Below, piece after piece: positions 45,531-58,000 of a stretch of DNA of 64,000 nucleotides. The DNA comes from Dryomyza anilis (lineage: Eukaryota > Arthropoda > Insecta > Diptera > Dryomyzidae). The position numbers were made by a program, and so were the translations under genes. Location: the NCBI GenBank assembly GCA_951804985.1, contig OX638130.1:116697593-116761592 (forward strand). The letters are read 5' to 3'. Each line of letters begins with the position of its first letter. The first letter of the stretch is position 1. The notes beneath the pieces are model-generated. The model saw nothing but the letters and a program-made list of their open reading frames with translations, ran no database searches and was not told the origin of the DNA.

Positions 45531-47665
45531 TTTCAATTTTTAGTGTACATTTACATTTTTAGTGAATTCTAAGCAGGTATTTAATTTTTTAGTGAACATT
45601 TGAATTTTTAGTGCATCTTTAATATTTTTGTAGTGAACATTTTTATTTTTAGTGAACATTGTAATTTTTAGTGAACATTGTAATTTTTAGTGAACATTAC
45701 AGTTTTTACTATTTTTTTTTAGTCAACAAACATTTTAATTTTTTAACATTTTATTTTGTGAACATATGCATTTTTAGTGAACATGTGAGTTTTAGTTTTT
45801 AGTAAACATTTTATTTTTTATATACATTTTATTCTTTTAGTAAACATTTATTTTTAGGAGACATTTGAATTTTAGTTAATATTTATGAACTTAGTGAACA
45901 TCTTTAGTGAATTTTTGGTTTTTTAGTGAATATTTCAATTTTTAGTAAATAGTTTTAGTGACCATTTTTATTTTTAGTACACATTAAAATTTTATGTGAA
46001 CTTTTTTTTTTAGTGAACATTCAAATTTTTAGTGAACTTGTTTCGTCAAAAAAAAAAACATATAAATTATTTTACTAGTTTATTATTAGGGGAAATTATA
46101 TTTAGTGAACAATGCATTTATTGAGACATTTAATTTTTTAGATGCATTTTATTTTTGTAGTATATATTTAAATTTTTAGTGTACACTTTATTTTTTAAAG
46201 TACAAATTTTATTTTTAGAGAAATTTTAATTTTTATAGTATATGTGAATTTTTTAGCGAATGTTATTTAGTTTTTAGTAAATATTTTAGTTAAAAAATTT
46301 TACTGAACATTTTGATTTTTTAGTGAATCTTTAAATTTTTGGTGAAAAATGTGATTCTTATTTTATTTTTTTCATTTTAAAATGATTTTTAACAGACATT
46401 AGAATTTTTAATGTTCATTGGAATATTTTCAGTGAACATTTAATTTTTAATGCACATTAAAATTTTTAGTGAACATTTTTTTTTAGTGAATTTTAAAATT
46501 GTTAATGAACTTTTTTAATGAAAATTTTTATTTCATTTAGTGAAAAGTTATTTTTTTAACATTTTCATTTTTAGTGAACATTTTTATCCATTTCCATTTA
46601 AATTTAAAGAGTGAATTTTAATTTTTAATCAATATTTTAATTTTTATTGTATATTTTTTTTAATTTTTTTTAGTTAAATTTTATTTTTCTTGAATGTTTA
46701 AATTCATAGTGTGAATTTTAATTTTTAGTGTACATTTAAATTTCTTCTGAACATTTACATTTCCAGTATACATTTTGATATTTTATAAAATTTTTAGTTA
46801 ACATTTGGAACATTTTTTGAATTTTTTAGTGAACATTTAATTTTTAATGCACATTAAAAATTTTAGTGAACATTTTATTTTTAGTGAACCTTCAAAATGT
46901 TAGTGAACATTTTTAATGAAAATAAAAAGTAATATTTAATTTAGTGGAAATTTAATTTTTTTGAACATATTCATTTTTAGTGAACATTTTTTTTTCTATT
47001 TAAATTTAAAAGTACATTTTAATTTTTAGTCAATATTTTTTTGTTGTATATTTTTATATTTTTTTTGGTAAAAATTATTTTTAAGAGACATTTGAATTTT
47101 TAGTGAACATTTGAATTTTTAGTGAATGTATAATTGAAAATTTAAATTTTTAGTGAACATTTTAACTTTTTATGAACACTTCAATGAACAATTCAACAAT
47201 TATATAAATTTTTAGTGAATTTTTAAAGTATATTTCAATTTTTTAACATTTTATTTAGTGAACATTTGAATTTTCGGGAACATTTCCATTTTTCATGTAC
47301 ATTTAAATTTTTCGTGTGAATGTAAATTGTTAGTTTACATTATAATTTCCAATATACATTATTATTTTTAGGGAACATTTTAATATTTAGTGTACATTTA
47401 AAATCCTCCTGAACATTTACATTTCTAGTAAACATTGTAATTTTTTATTTAAATATTAGTTAACATTTAAATTTTAAGTTCAAATTTAATTTTAGTGAAC
47501 ATTTTCATTTTTCTTGAATGTTTAAATTCATAGTGTAAATTTTAATTTTAAGTGTACATTTAAATTTCTTCTGAGCATTTACATTTCCAGTATACATTTT
47601 AATATTCTATAAAATTTTTAATTAACATTTAAATTTTGAGTAAACATTTCATTTTAGTGAACATT
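45530..47665 (+). repeat. 19-mer minisatellite, block 4, diverged AGTGAACATTT subtype
   Basis: Units of the type TTTTTAGTGAACATTTGAA, the 19-mer with AAAAATT replaced by ACATTT-like text, and much more decayed than the other blocks. Long-range duplications are visible: AATTTTTAATGCACATTAAAA at about 46443 and 46840 (offset 397), and TGAATGTTTAAATTCATAG at 46691 and 47515 (offset 824). Confidence 0.85.
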
Positions 47666-48284
47666 GATATATTTATGTTTGACTTTCACGATCTTAATCC
47701 ACAAGTGTTTCAACTAATGCTTGATATATTCTTTTTCCATTGATCTAACGATATTCTTAACATAAAAGTTTAAACATGAACGACAATAACTTCCACTGAA
47801 ATATTTATAAATTCACAAATAAATAGCAGGTAGATTATAAATCTGATTTTTCTATTTGTGTCGTATGTTAATTACATAAATTTATGGAACCAATTAGAGA
47901 TTTTTCAAACTCCACATAAATTCTGTCATCCAGAAAATTAAGTTTGACAGTTTTAAGACAATTTTATTAATTATAAATGATCATTATAAAACATAACAAA
48001 CTCTTTATTGAGATGATAAAGTTAAAAAATACATTGGACCTTCATATGATTTCTCTAACAAAAACTAAATTTATATCTTGTAATAAATCAAATATCTATT
48101 TGAAATGTGATTAAATTGTCTGTACAATAAAGTTAAATTAACTAAGTTGTATGCTATAACATTTATTTTTGAGTAAAAGTTAGTTGAGATGAGTTTTGAA
48201 ATCATTCAAATGTTGTTTTCGAAAATCACATGTATCAAAACTTATATAAAGTGTTCAAATCAAAAATAAGCTTACTCACACACT
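47665..48284. other. A+T-rich DNA, no gene seen
   Basis: Nothing recognised. Confidence 0.5.
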
Positions 48285-49115
48285 TTATATAATTAATTTT
48301 AATACATAAAAAAGTACAATAAATATTAAAATATACATCCTCCGATTTATGGTAATCCAGAATCGGACATCTCCAATCTAGAATTCGTTTGGCTCCACCA
48401 TATCCGGGGTATTCGAAAATTTAAACTCATTTTTTAGATTCACACTCATTATATAATTAATTTTAATACATAAAAAAGTACAATAAATATTAAAATATTC
48501 ATCCTCCGATTTATGGTAATCCAGAATCGGACATCTCCAATCTAGAATTCGTTTAGTTCCACCATATCCGGGGTATTCGAAAATTTAAACTCATTGTTTA
48601 GATTTACACTCTTTATATAATTAATTTTAATACTTAAAAAAGTACAATAAATATTAAAATATACATCTTCCAATTTATGGTAATTCAGATTCGGACATCT
48701 CCAATCTAGAATTCGTTTAGTTCCACCATATCCGGGGTATACGAAAATTTAAACTCATTTTTTAGATTCACGCTCATTATATAATTAATTTTAATACATA
48801 AAAAAGTACAATAAATATTAAAATATACATCCTCCGATTTATGGTAATCCATATTCGGACATCTCCAATCTAGAATTCGTTTAGCTCCACCATATCCGGG
48901 GTATTCGAAAATATAAACTCATTTTTTAGATAATAAAGATTCACACTCTTTATATAATTAATTTTAATACCTAAAAAAGTACAATAAATATTAAAATATA
49001 CATCCTCCAATTTATGCTAATCCAGATTCGGACATCTTCAATCTAGAATTCGTTTAGCTCCACCATATCCGGGGTATTCGAAAATTTAAACCCATTTTTT
49101 AGATAATAAAGATTA
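48285..49115 (+). repeat. 164-bp satellite, five tandem copies
   Basis: TTATATAATTAATTTTAATA begins units at 48285, 48449, 48613, 48777 and 48950 (164, 164, 164 and 173 bases; the last gap includes a small ATAATAAAGAT insertion that is kept after unit 5). Shared landmarks are CCAATCTAGAATTCGTTTAG and CCACCATATCCGGGGTAT. Units are very similar, so expansion or homogenisation is recent. No ORF. Confidence 0.95.
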
Positions 49116-50836
49116 AAAAAAAGTTATTAAAATATTTATATAGATTTTGTGACTCTAATAAAATTATCAATCTTGAAGGGAAGTTTCTTCTTTTCATATT
49201 AACAAAACGAACCGAAATATTCAAAAACTGATACAAGATCATAAGTCCCACAAAAGATATTTTTATGATGTACTCTATATTTTGCATAAATCTTCAATTT
49301 TCGGTCTTTTTCGGTTACCATAACCGAAAAAGACTAATTTTCCATGCTTTATACTGAATTTTGGCGCATATTCAAGTTTAAAATATATTTTTTTCACATT
49401 AAATTGTCCCAATCTCAACATATTTTCAGTTTGTACTGAAAATATATTATTTGACTACCTACTGGGTTAGAATTCGATTGCTGCAACTGAAAAGCGCACT
49501 AAGTAAATTGATTTATTAATGAAGAATTTTACTCAATGCTTTGTGCACAACCATTAGCATTTCTCATTGACACTGGTTGTAAATTTCAATTGAAATATTG
49601 ATGTATGCTTGTGGTGCTTTTATTGTGTTTCCCTGCTAATTGTAATTTAATTTTTTTCCTAAATTTGAATTCTTAGAAAAAGGATTTATATTGCATTGAC
49701 TTGGCTCGACTCGACTCGACCCTGTGACGTGATGAAGATTGAGGCCTGTTCATAAAACACGGGCGACAATATTTTTATGGGTTTTGTTTTAAATTTTTGT
49801 TTGTTGTTTGTGGTGATTTTCTTATTTTTCTATTTTGTGTTTGCAGGTAAAATTCCGATTTTATGTGGAAATTTAAAAAATATGACGCTATGTCTGTTTG
49901 TCCGTCTGTCTGTCTGTCTGTCTGTTGTCTACGCCAAAGACACCTGCTCTGGTTCCCATATTGAAAATCAAAGCATAGCATGGCAACAGGATTAAAACGT
50001 GACCGAGCGACTGAGCAACTCAGCCCGCGACCGAAGGTTGTCATGTCGTTGACCGCAAACATGTTGCTGGCGGCAACACAGACACAGCAACACATTTGAG
50101 CCGAGCAACTCTATTAAAATATGGCGTTAGCATAGGGCAGAACAGAACAGGGCTGTTGTTTTGAACTGGATTGGTCACTGATTCCGAAAGTGGTCAAGCA
50201 AAGATACCGACCGCCATCTGTTTGCCGACTACGCACTCCTCACACGGTTCGCGTTGTTTCACGCACAAACAGAAAGACAGACGGACACGACTCGTTCTTA
50301 TTTATTAACGTCTTCATGTTTGCCTCGACCCAGGTCTGCCAGGTTCCAGGTAGCAGGCAGTAGTAGCCTGCGGCACTCTGATTCTCATTTATCGTTGTGC
50401 TTCGTGTTTGTCCAACTGTCTTTTGTTGGCTCTCTTGATCTGTTGTTCTTGTGATGCTGCTGTTTGCATGTCTGTCGCTCGTCTGTCGTTCGTCTGTCGT
50501 ACGTCTGTCGCAGTCTGCGACCATGCAACAGGGCAGTTATCGGCACTGATTTGATAATTAAAAATGTAAACCGATCGCGCGACCAAACCCGAACGGTTCA
50601 TCTTAATCTGGCAGTCGGCACCCATGCATGCGACCACTGAATAAATCAATTAGGCCCGGCTTAGACCATATCTAATGTGAAATTATGTTGACGACTTCAT
50701 TAGAGTCGCGACGCGACGCAATGCACTCGCTGGATGCACCTGAGGCTTTCACTCTTGTTCGAATTTTCCTTTCACCGCTAATCTCGAAGCACTCGCGGCA
50801 TAAGTGAGCCGAAGAAAGGAGAGTGAAAAGCAAGTG
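49115..50836. other. non-repetitive region with microsatellites, no gene seen
   Basis: 49115-49750 is A+T-rich. 49700-50830 is mixed in composition, with a TCTG run at 49890-49925 and CGTCTGTCGTTCGTCTGTCG-type repeats at 50465-50515. 66-106-codon ORFs overlap on both strands and look compositional. Possible regulatory DNA. Confidence 0.35.
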
Positions 50837-52994
50837 CACTGGGAGAAAAATGTCTAATGAATTTTTATTTTTATTAAAACAGAATTTTAAACGAAAAATT
50901 TATTTTTTTAGTGAAAAACTTAATGTTTCGATAAGAAATAATTTTTAGTTGAATAATTAATTCTTTTTTTTTAATTTAATTTTTAGAGAAAAAATTGAAT
51001 TTTTGTGAAAAAAAGTAATTTTTAGTGAAAAATTGAATTTTTAGTGAAAATTTGAATTTTTAGTGAAAAATTGAATTTTAGTGAAAATTTGAATTTTTTG
51101 TGAAAATTTGAATTTTTTGTGAAAATTTGAATTTTTTGTGAAAATTTGATTTTTTTGTGAAAATTTGAATTTTTTGTGAAAATTGAATTTTTAGTGCATA
51201 ATTGAAAATTGCATAATTGAAATAGTTAAAAATTGAATTTTGAATGAAAAATTGAATTTTGAATGAAAAATTGAATTTTTAGTGAAAAATTGCATTTTAG
51301 TGAAAAATTGAATTTTTAGTTAAAAATTGAATTTTTAGTTAAAAATTGAATTTTGAATGAAAAATTGAATTTTTAGTAAAAAAAATGAATTTTTAGTGAA
51401 AAACTGAATTTTCAGTAAAAAAATTGAATTTTAAGTGAAATATTGAATTTTAGTGAAAAATTGAATTTTTAGTAAAAATTTTAATTTTATAATCAAATGT
51501 AATATTTAGTTAAAAATTGAATTTTCAGTGAAAAATTGAATTTTTAGTGAAAAATTTAATTTTTAGTGAGAAATTGAATTTTTAGTGAAAAATTGAATTT
51601 TTAATGAGAAATTGAATTGTTAGTGATAAATTGAGTTTTAAGTGACAAATTGAATTTTGAGTGAACCACTGAATTTTTAGTGAAAAATCAAATTTTAAGT
51701 GAAAAATGTAATTTTAATGAAAAATTTAAATTTTAGTGAAAAATTGAGTTTTTAGTGAAAAATTGAATTTTTAGTGAGAAATTGAATTTTAAGTGAGAAA
51801 TTGAATTTTAAGTGAAAAATTGAATTTTGAAATTGAAATTGAATTTTGATTTTTCAGTGAATAATATAATTTTTGTGAAAATTGTATTTAAGTGAAAAAT
51901 TAAATTTTTAGTGAAAAATTGAATTCTTAGTGAAAAATTTAATTATTATTGAGAAATTGAATTTTTAGTGAGAAATTCAATTTTTATTGAAAAATTGAAT
52001 TTTTAGTGAAAAATTGAATTTTTAGTGAAAAATTGAATTTTTAGTGCATAATTCAATTTGTAGTAAAAGTTTGAATTTTTAGTTAAAAATTGAATTTTGA
52101 ATGAAAAATTGAATTTTTTGGGCATAATTCAATTTGTAGTAAAAGTTTGAATTTTTAGTTAAAAATTGAATTTTGAATGAAAAATTAAATTTTTAGTGAA
52201 AAATTGAATTTTTAGTGAAAAATTGAATTTTTAGTGAAAAATTGAATTTTTAGTGAAAAATTGAATTTAAGGTGAAAAATTGAATTTTTAGTGAAAAATT
52301 GAATTTTTAGTGAATAATTTAATTTTTGTGAAAATTTAATTTAAGTGAAAAATTGAATTTTTAGTGAAAAATAGAATTTTCCGTGAAAAATTTAATTTTC
52401 AGTGAAAAATTTAATTTGTAGTGTTTTGAGTGAACAACTTAATTTTAAGTGAAAAATTGAATTTTTTAAATGAAAAAAAATTTTTTTTGACACAATTTTT
52501 TTTACTTGGTATTTTATATATACATTTTTTAATAAGTTCAAAATTTAATTATTAGTTAAAAATTCAATTACTAGTTATAAATAGAATTAATTGTTAAAAA
52601 TTGAATTATCATTTAAATATTTAATTATTAGTAAAAAATTCAATTATCAGTTATAAATTTAAGTATTAGTTAAAAATTCAATTATTAGTTAAGAATTTAA
52701 ATATTAGTTTAAAATTGATTATTAGTTAAAAATGTAGTTATTAGTTAAAAATTAAATTACCAATTAAAATTTAATTATTATTCAACATTTTTATTATTAG
52801 TTAAAAAATAATTATTAGTTAAAAATTTAATTATTAGTTAAATATTTAATGTTTAATGAAGAGTTTAATTATTACTTAAAAATTTATAGTTAAAATTTAT
52901 ATTATTTTTAGAATAAAATATTAGTCAAAATAAATAAATTATTATTTGAGAACTTAATCAATAATTATAAATTAATATTTTATCTCACAGTGTA
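50835..52994 (+). repeat. 19-mer minisatellite, block 5, inside CACTG-ended inverted termini
   Basis: 19-mer units (GAATTTTTAGTGAAAAATT) run from about 50890 to 52480, then grade into a TTAATTATTAGTTAAAAATT subtype to about 52960. The block is bounded by CACTGGGAGAAAAATG at 50837 and ATTTTATCTCACAGTG ending at 52992, an inverted pair matching at about 14 of 16 positions; the right end is followed by TA, the left preceded by TG. Inside, TAATTCAATTTGTAGTAAAA recurs 83 bases apart. Confidence 0.9.
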
Positions 52995-54125
52995 TCACAT
53001 AAAAGAAACAGCATTACGAGTCTAAAATGACCATCATAAAAATGATCTCGAACTAGACTCGGTAATAGTTAGCTGCATGTTTAATGGGCCGATTTGCTTA
53101 ACTTTTGATAACGTCTCGAATTAGCTCTTTGCCATCCATTATAATTAAGTCAACCATAGAATGAGAGAAAGATAAGCAAGTTGGTCATAACATTATAATT
53201 ATTACAACGATCTACAAATAATTATTAGGTTCTCAACATCGAAAGACTCGAATTTCTTGCACTTCTTCTCATCGTCAGTTCGTTATATTCGTCCGTCTAT
53301 GCCTTTGGGTCCAAATTGCTGTTTTAAAAGATTTATGCGATTTATTGGTAACGAAATAAAAGATCGATTTTTAATTAGCGCCTTTGTCCGGCAATCTTTC
53401 TTATAGAAAAATAATATAATTTGACATTAAAATTCATTTTTATCTGCGCTCAACTGCTCAGATGTTCTATTTAAATTGACGACTATCTTTTCAAACAGCG
53501 GTTCTGCCTTTTTACTACTCTACTTTTGCATCTAAACCAGTTAATAATAGACTCTGGTTGAGTTTTTGTTATCTGCTCCAAAATAAATGACTTCCTTTAT
53601 GATCGGTTTTATTATTTTTTTTTTTTTTTATTTGCACCCCAATTAATTTTTCTCTGAAGGATTTTCGTAGCCTTTGTTTGGGTTCTTGTTTTTTCGTAGA
53701 ACAGTAGCAGACATGTAGCGCATTAAAATTAAATAAAAATATAAAATTTCTTAAAGAAACAAAAATGGTTTAGACGGTGATCAAAGCCGCTGAATATTTT
53801 GAACTCTGATTGAAGTGTTCGCTTGATGGCAGCCAACACTTTGATCGGGGCGCGAACGGAAGCAGGTTATTATTGAATGGTTAATGGGTTAGGTAGCATT
53901 TTATATAGATAATATTACCAAATCATATTTTTTTATAAATGCATTTTTAATTTAATGAATAATTCTGGTGAAATTTAGAATATTTTATTTTATTTAAAAA
54001 CGGATTGTGTGAGAAAATGATTAATTTAAAAAAATAATAATTTACAGTGACAAACTAAATTATTGGAGAAAACTTAAATTAAAAAGAAATAATCAATATT
54101 ATTAAGAAAAATTCAAAATTCAAGA
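52995..54125. other. mixed-composition spacer, no gene seen
   Basis: 53030-53900 looks single-copy, with no ORF of note. Words such as GTCCGGCAATC and GATCGGGGCGCGAACGG suggest possible conserved non-coding DNA but nothing is identifiable. 53900-54125 is A+T-rich; ATTGTGTGAGAAAATGATTAATT at about 54004 resembles the inner face of the block-5 right terminus. Confidence 0.35.
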
Positions 54126-55430
54126 AAAATTCATTTTTTGAAAATTTTAATTTTAGTGAAAAATTGAATTTTTAGCGTAAATTGAATTTTTATTGAAAAT
54201 TTGAATTTTTAGTGAAAATTTAAATTTTTTAGTAAAAAATTGAATTTTAATTGAAAAATTGAATTTTAAGTGAAAAATTGAATTTTATGTGAACATTTTT
54301 TTTAGTGAAAAATTGACTTTTTAGTGGAAAATTGAATTTTTAGAGAAAAATTGAATTTTTAGTGAAACATTTAATTTTTTAGTTAAAAATTGAATTTTTA
54401 GTGAAAAATTGAATTTTTAGTGAAAAATTGAATTTTAAGTGAAAAATTGAATTTTTAGTGAAAAATTGATTATTTGGTGAAAAATTGAATTTTAAGTGAA
54501 AATTTAATTTTTAGTGAAAAATTGAATTTTTAGTGAATAATTGAATTTGTATTGAAAAATTGAATTTTTTGTAAAGAATTGAATTTTTAGTGAAAAATGG
54601 TATTTTTAGTGAAAAATTAAATTTTCAGTGAAAAAATGTATTTTTAGTGAAAAATTGAATTTTTAGTGAAAAATTGAATTTTTATTGAAAAATTTAATTT
54701 TTAGTGAAAAATGAATTTTTAGTGAAAAATTAAATTTTTAGTGAAAAATTGATTATTTGGTGAAAAATTGAATTTTTAGTGAAAAATTGAATTTTTAGTG
54801 AAAAATTGAATTTTTAGTGAAAAATTGAATTTTTAGTGAATAATTGAATTTGTATTGAAAAATTGAATTTTTTAGTAAAGAATTGAATTTTTAGTGAAAA
54901 ATTTAATTTTTAGTGAAAAATTAAACTTTTAGTGAAAAATTGAATTTTTTAGTTAAAAATTGAATTTTTAGTGAAAAATTTAATTTTTAGTGATATAGTG
55001 AATTTTAAGTGAAAAATTGTATTTTTAGTGAAAAATTGAATTTTAAGTGAAAATTGAATTTTTAGTGAAAAATTGAATTTTTAGTGAAAAATTGAATTTT
55101 TAGTGAAAAATTGAATTTTTAATGAAAAATTGAATTTTTAGTGAAAAATTGATTTTTTAGTGAAAAATTAATTTTTAGTGAAAAATTTAATTTTTAGTGA
55201 AAAATAAATTTTTAGTGAAAAATTTTATTTTAAATGAAAAATTTAATTTTTAGTGATATATTGAATTTGAAATGAAAAATTGAATTTTTAATGATATATT
55301 GAATTTTAAGTGAAAATTTGAATTTTTAGTGAAAAATTAAGTTTTTAATAAAAATTTAATTTTAAATGAAAAATTAAATTTTTAATGGCAAATTTAATTT
55401 TTATTTAAAAATTGCATCATTAGCATAAAA
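54125..55430 (+). repeat. 19-mer minisatellite, block 6
   Basis: Same unit and orientation as blocks 1, 2 and 5, moderately diverged (AATTTTAAGTG and AATTTAATTTTTAGTG variants). A segment with GATTATTTGGTG and TGAATTTGTATTG recurs with an offset of about 283 (54468, 54751). Confidence 0.95.
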
Positions 55431-55660
55431 GTAAATTGCATTTTTTAATATTTTTATAATTTTTTAAATAATTATTTTTAATCTGAATAAACAGCTTGTT
55501 TTATGTTCTTGTCATATTTATCTAATTTGATAAATTCTCGACTCTCAATTATACAACAAAAAATTATAATTAAAAAATATGAATATAATTATTACTACAA
55601 TAATTACATATTTTAATGATTTGAAAAAGTAGCAGCAAAAAACTTAAATAATGAACATAT
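55430..55660. other. A+T-rich spacer
   Basis: Nothing recognised. Confidence 0.5.
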
Positions 55661-55870
55661 TTGAACAAGTTTGAGCGCTAATAAAAACGTCAACATGTCG
55701 CGTCTAACGGCTGACGCTGACACACAGACGGCGCCACTGTAGCAGCTGCCATTGCAACCAGCAACCAGCAGCAGCCACTTGCCGCGCGCAACCCAACCAA
55801 CGCCATCTTGTGCGGCGTCCGGCATAGTGCGCTGGCGCGAAGTGCAAACGCAAATCAGATCAAACAACAA
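55660..55870. promoter_or_regulatory. G+C-rich island, possible promoter or insulator-like site
   Basis: An abrupt G+C-rich stretch in A+T-rich DNA containing CAGACGGCGCCACTGT (55725-55740), AACGCCATCTTGTGC and GTGCGCTGGCGCGAAG. CAGACGGCGC resembles the fly CTCF core (AGRKGGCGC-like) with one departure. ORFs exist on both strands (87 and 99 codons), neither recognisable. Function is inference only. Confidence 0.25.
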
Positions 55871-56227
55871 AAACAAAATTTTGCATAAATTATTTGCCGA
55901 CTTGAACGCGACTTTTTGTTTGTTTGCATTATGCGTAACAATTTTATATGAATTTTATTTAAATTTATTTGTAATTCTCTTAATACTGGACGCCAGTCAA
56001 GTGTTTTGCATAAATTTAAAGCTATATATATTAAATAATTTGAAAAAATAATAAATACTACAAAAGCTGTTTCGCATGTAGGAGTTGCGGCGACTGTCGC
56101 CATGTTAATGCGTTTTTATTGCAGATTTCTTAATCGGCTTGGGTACTTTAGAAACAAAAAACACTAGTCAACAAGCATTTTGTCAATTTCTATTTGCATT
56201 CTTACATCTTTTTATATAATGCGTGCT
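55870..56227. other. A+T-rich spacer, no gene seen
   Basis: Nothing recognised. Confidence 0.5.
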
Positions 56228-56510
56228 GTTTTTGACTGCACTCTTCAAAAAGAAAGGGCTCTCCCAAACATGATTTGGTAGGCATAACGTATATCTTTGC
56301 AGCTGTCTACAAACACAATTATTATTGCATTGCAAAACATTATTATAATGACAGTCGATAATGACAGTTTTCATTTAAGGATATTTATGTTTACAACGCA
56401 TGATTTCAGATGTTTTTTTAACCATATGTTTGGTTACGATTTGTTTATTTATTTACAGGTAAACATATTGTTATTTATTTTAATGTATAAAAAGTAATTT
56501 TGATGTTAAT
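56228..56510 (+). mobile_element. MITE-like repeat with GGGCTCTCCCAAACAT, second copy
   Basis: GGGCTCTCCCAAACATGATT, then GGCATAACGTATATCTTTGC, CATTATTATAATGACAG and later CAGGTAAACATATTG follow the same order as the reverse complement of 41030-41330. It diverges at many positions, indicating an old family. Confidence 0.6.
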
Positions 56511-57000
56511 AATTTCTTTTAATACAATATTTAATTACTTTTTTAGAATTTTTTCTCAAGAAAATTTCAATTGAAAGTTTTTGTCAAACTACTTAAAAAA
56601 AAAAACACTACTTTAAAAAACGAATTTTTCAAAAAACTTTTAGCGACTTTTTTCTTTAATTGACTGTAAGATTTTGTAATATTAAAAGGAATGAACATAC
56701 TCCAATTAAATTTCAAAATATTCAACTTTAATCTGTAAAAAATAATTTTCTTAGACAATTTTTTATTTTAATTTAATTTTTCTTATTAATTTTTTAATGT
56801 TAAAAAAAGACTGGTTCATAATTTTCTACAACAAAGTCCAAAATTATTATTAAAACTACAAATTTTCAAAAAGTCGTTTAACTTTTAGAAATAGTTTTGG
56901 TGGACTGTTGCCTAAATATTTTAAATGTTTATATATTTTATATGAGAAATTACTAAAAATTTGTATCTTTACTACACCAATTACAAAAGTTATTCAGAAA
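56510..57000. other. A+T-rich DNA, no gene seen
   Basis: Nothing recognised. Confidence 0.5.
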
Positions 57001-57004
57001 AAAT

Positions 57005-57845
57005 CCATTGAAATTCAATAGACACCAATTAAAATTCATAAATTCCATTTGAAATTCAAAAGACACAAAATACAATTCAGTAATTACATTTGAAATTCAA
57101 AAGACACCAATTGAAATTCATAAATTCCCTTTGAAATTCAAAAGACACCAAATACAATTCAGTAATTACATTTGAAATTCAAAAGACACCAATTGAAATT
57201 CAGAAACTCCATTTGAAATTCAAAAGACACCAATTGAAATTCAGAAATTCCATTTGAAATTCAAAAGACACCGTTTGAAATTCATAAATTCCCTTTGAAA
57301 TTCAAAAGACACCAAATACAATTCAGTAATTACATTTGAAATTCAAAAGACACCAATTGAAATTCAGAAACTCCATTTGAAATTCAAAAGACACCAATTG
57401 AAATTCAGAAATTCCATTTGAAATTCAAAAGACACCGTTTGAAATTCATAAATTCCCTTTGAAATTCAAAAGACACCAAATACAATTCAGTAATTACATT
57501 TGAAATTCAAAAGACACCAATTGAAATTCAGAAACTCCATTTGAAATTCAAAAGACACCAATTGAAATTCAGAAATTCCATTTGAATTTTAAAAGACACC
57601 AATTGAAGTTCAAAAACTCCATTTGAAATTTAAAAGACACCGTTTGAAACTTAAAAATTTAATTTGAAATATAAAAGACACCAATTGAAATTCAGATATT
57701 CCATTTAAAATTTAAAACACATCAATTGAAATTCAGAAACTCCATTTGAAATTCAAAAGACACCGTTTAAAATTCAGACATTACATTTGAAATTTAAAAG
57801 ACACCAAATGAAATTCAGAAATTCCATTGGAAATTCAAAAGACAT
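57005..57845 (+). repeat. 41-bp minisatellite with 164-bp (4-unit) higher-order period
   Basis: The unit is CATTTGAAATTCAAAAGACA followed by CCAATTGAAATTCAGAAATTC, 41 bases, about 20 copies. A variant unit marked by AAATACAATTCAGTAATTAC occurs at about 57068, 57150, 57314 and 57478, spaced 82, 164 and 164, so four-unit blocks were copied together in the first two thirds. The right third is more decayed. Confidence 0.95.
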
Positions 57846-58000
57846 TTGCTATAGAACACAACACACAACTCTTTAAACTGTAGCTCGTGTTAGCTCATAG
57901 TTGAACTTTTGATATATCGTTGAAGAAATCGATAATAAATATAATAAAACGTCGTATTAATTAATTTAATGTTTGTCCCAATGAAATAATTTGGCAAACA
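57845..58000. other. spacer
   Basis: Nothing recognised. Confidence 0.5.

Noticed and set aside
48285..57845. Shared 164-base period of the 48-kb satellite and the 57-kb higher-order repeat as common origin
   Set aside because: The sequences are unrelated; 164 as four times 41 is most simply coincidence, though nucleosome-scale length could favour both.
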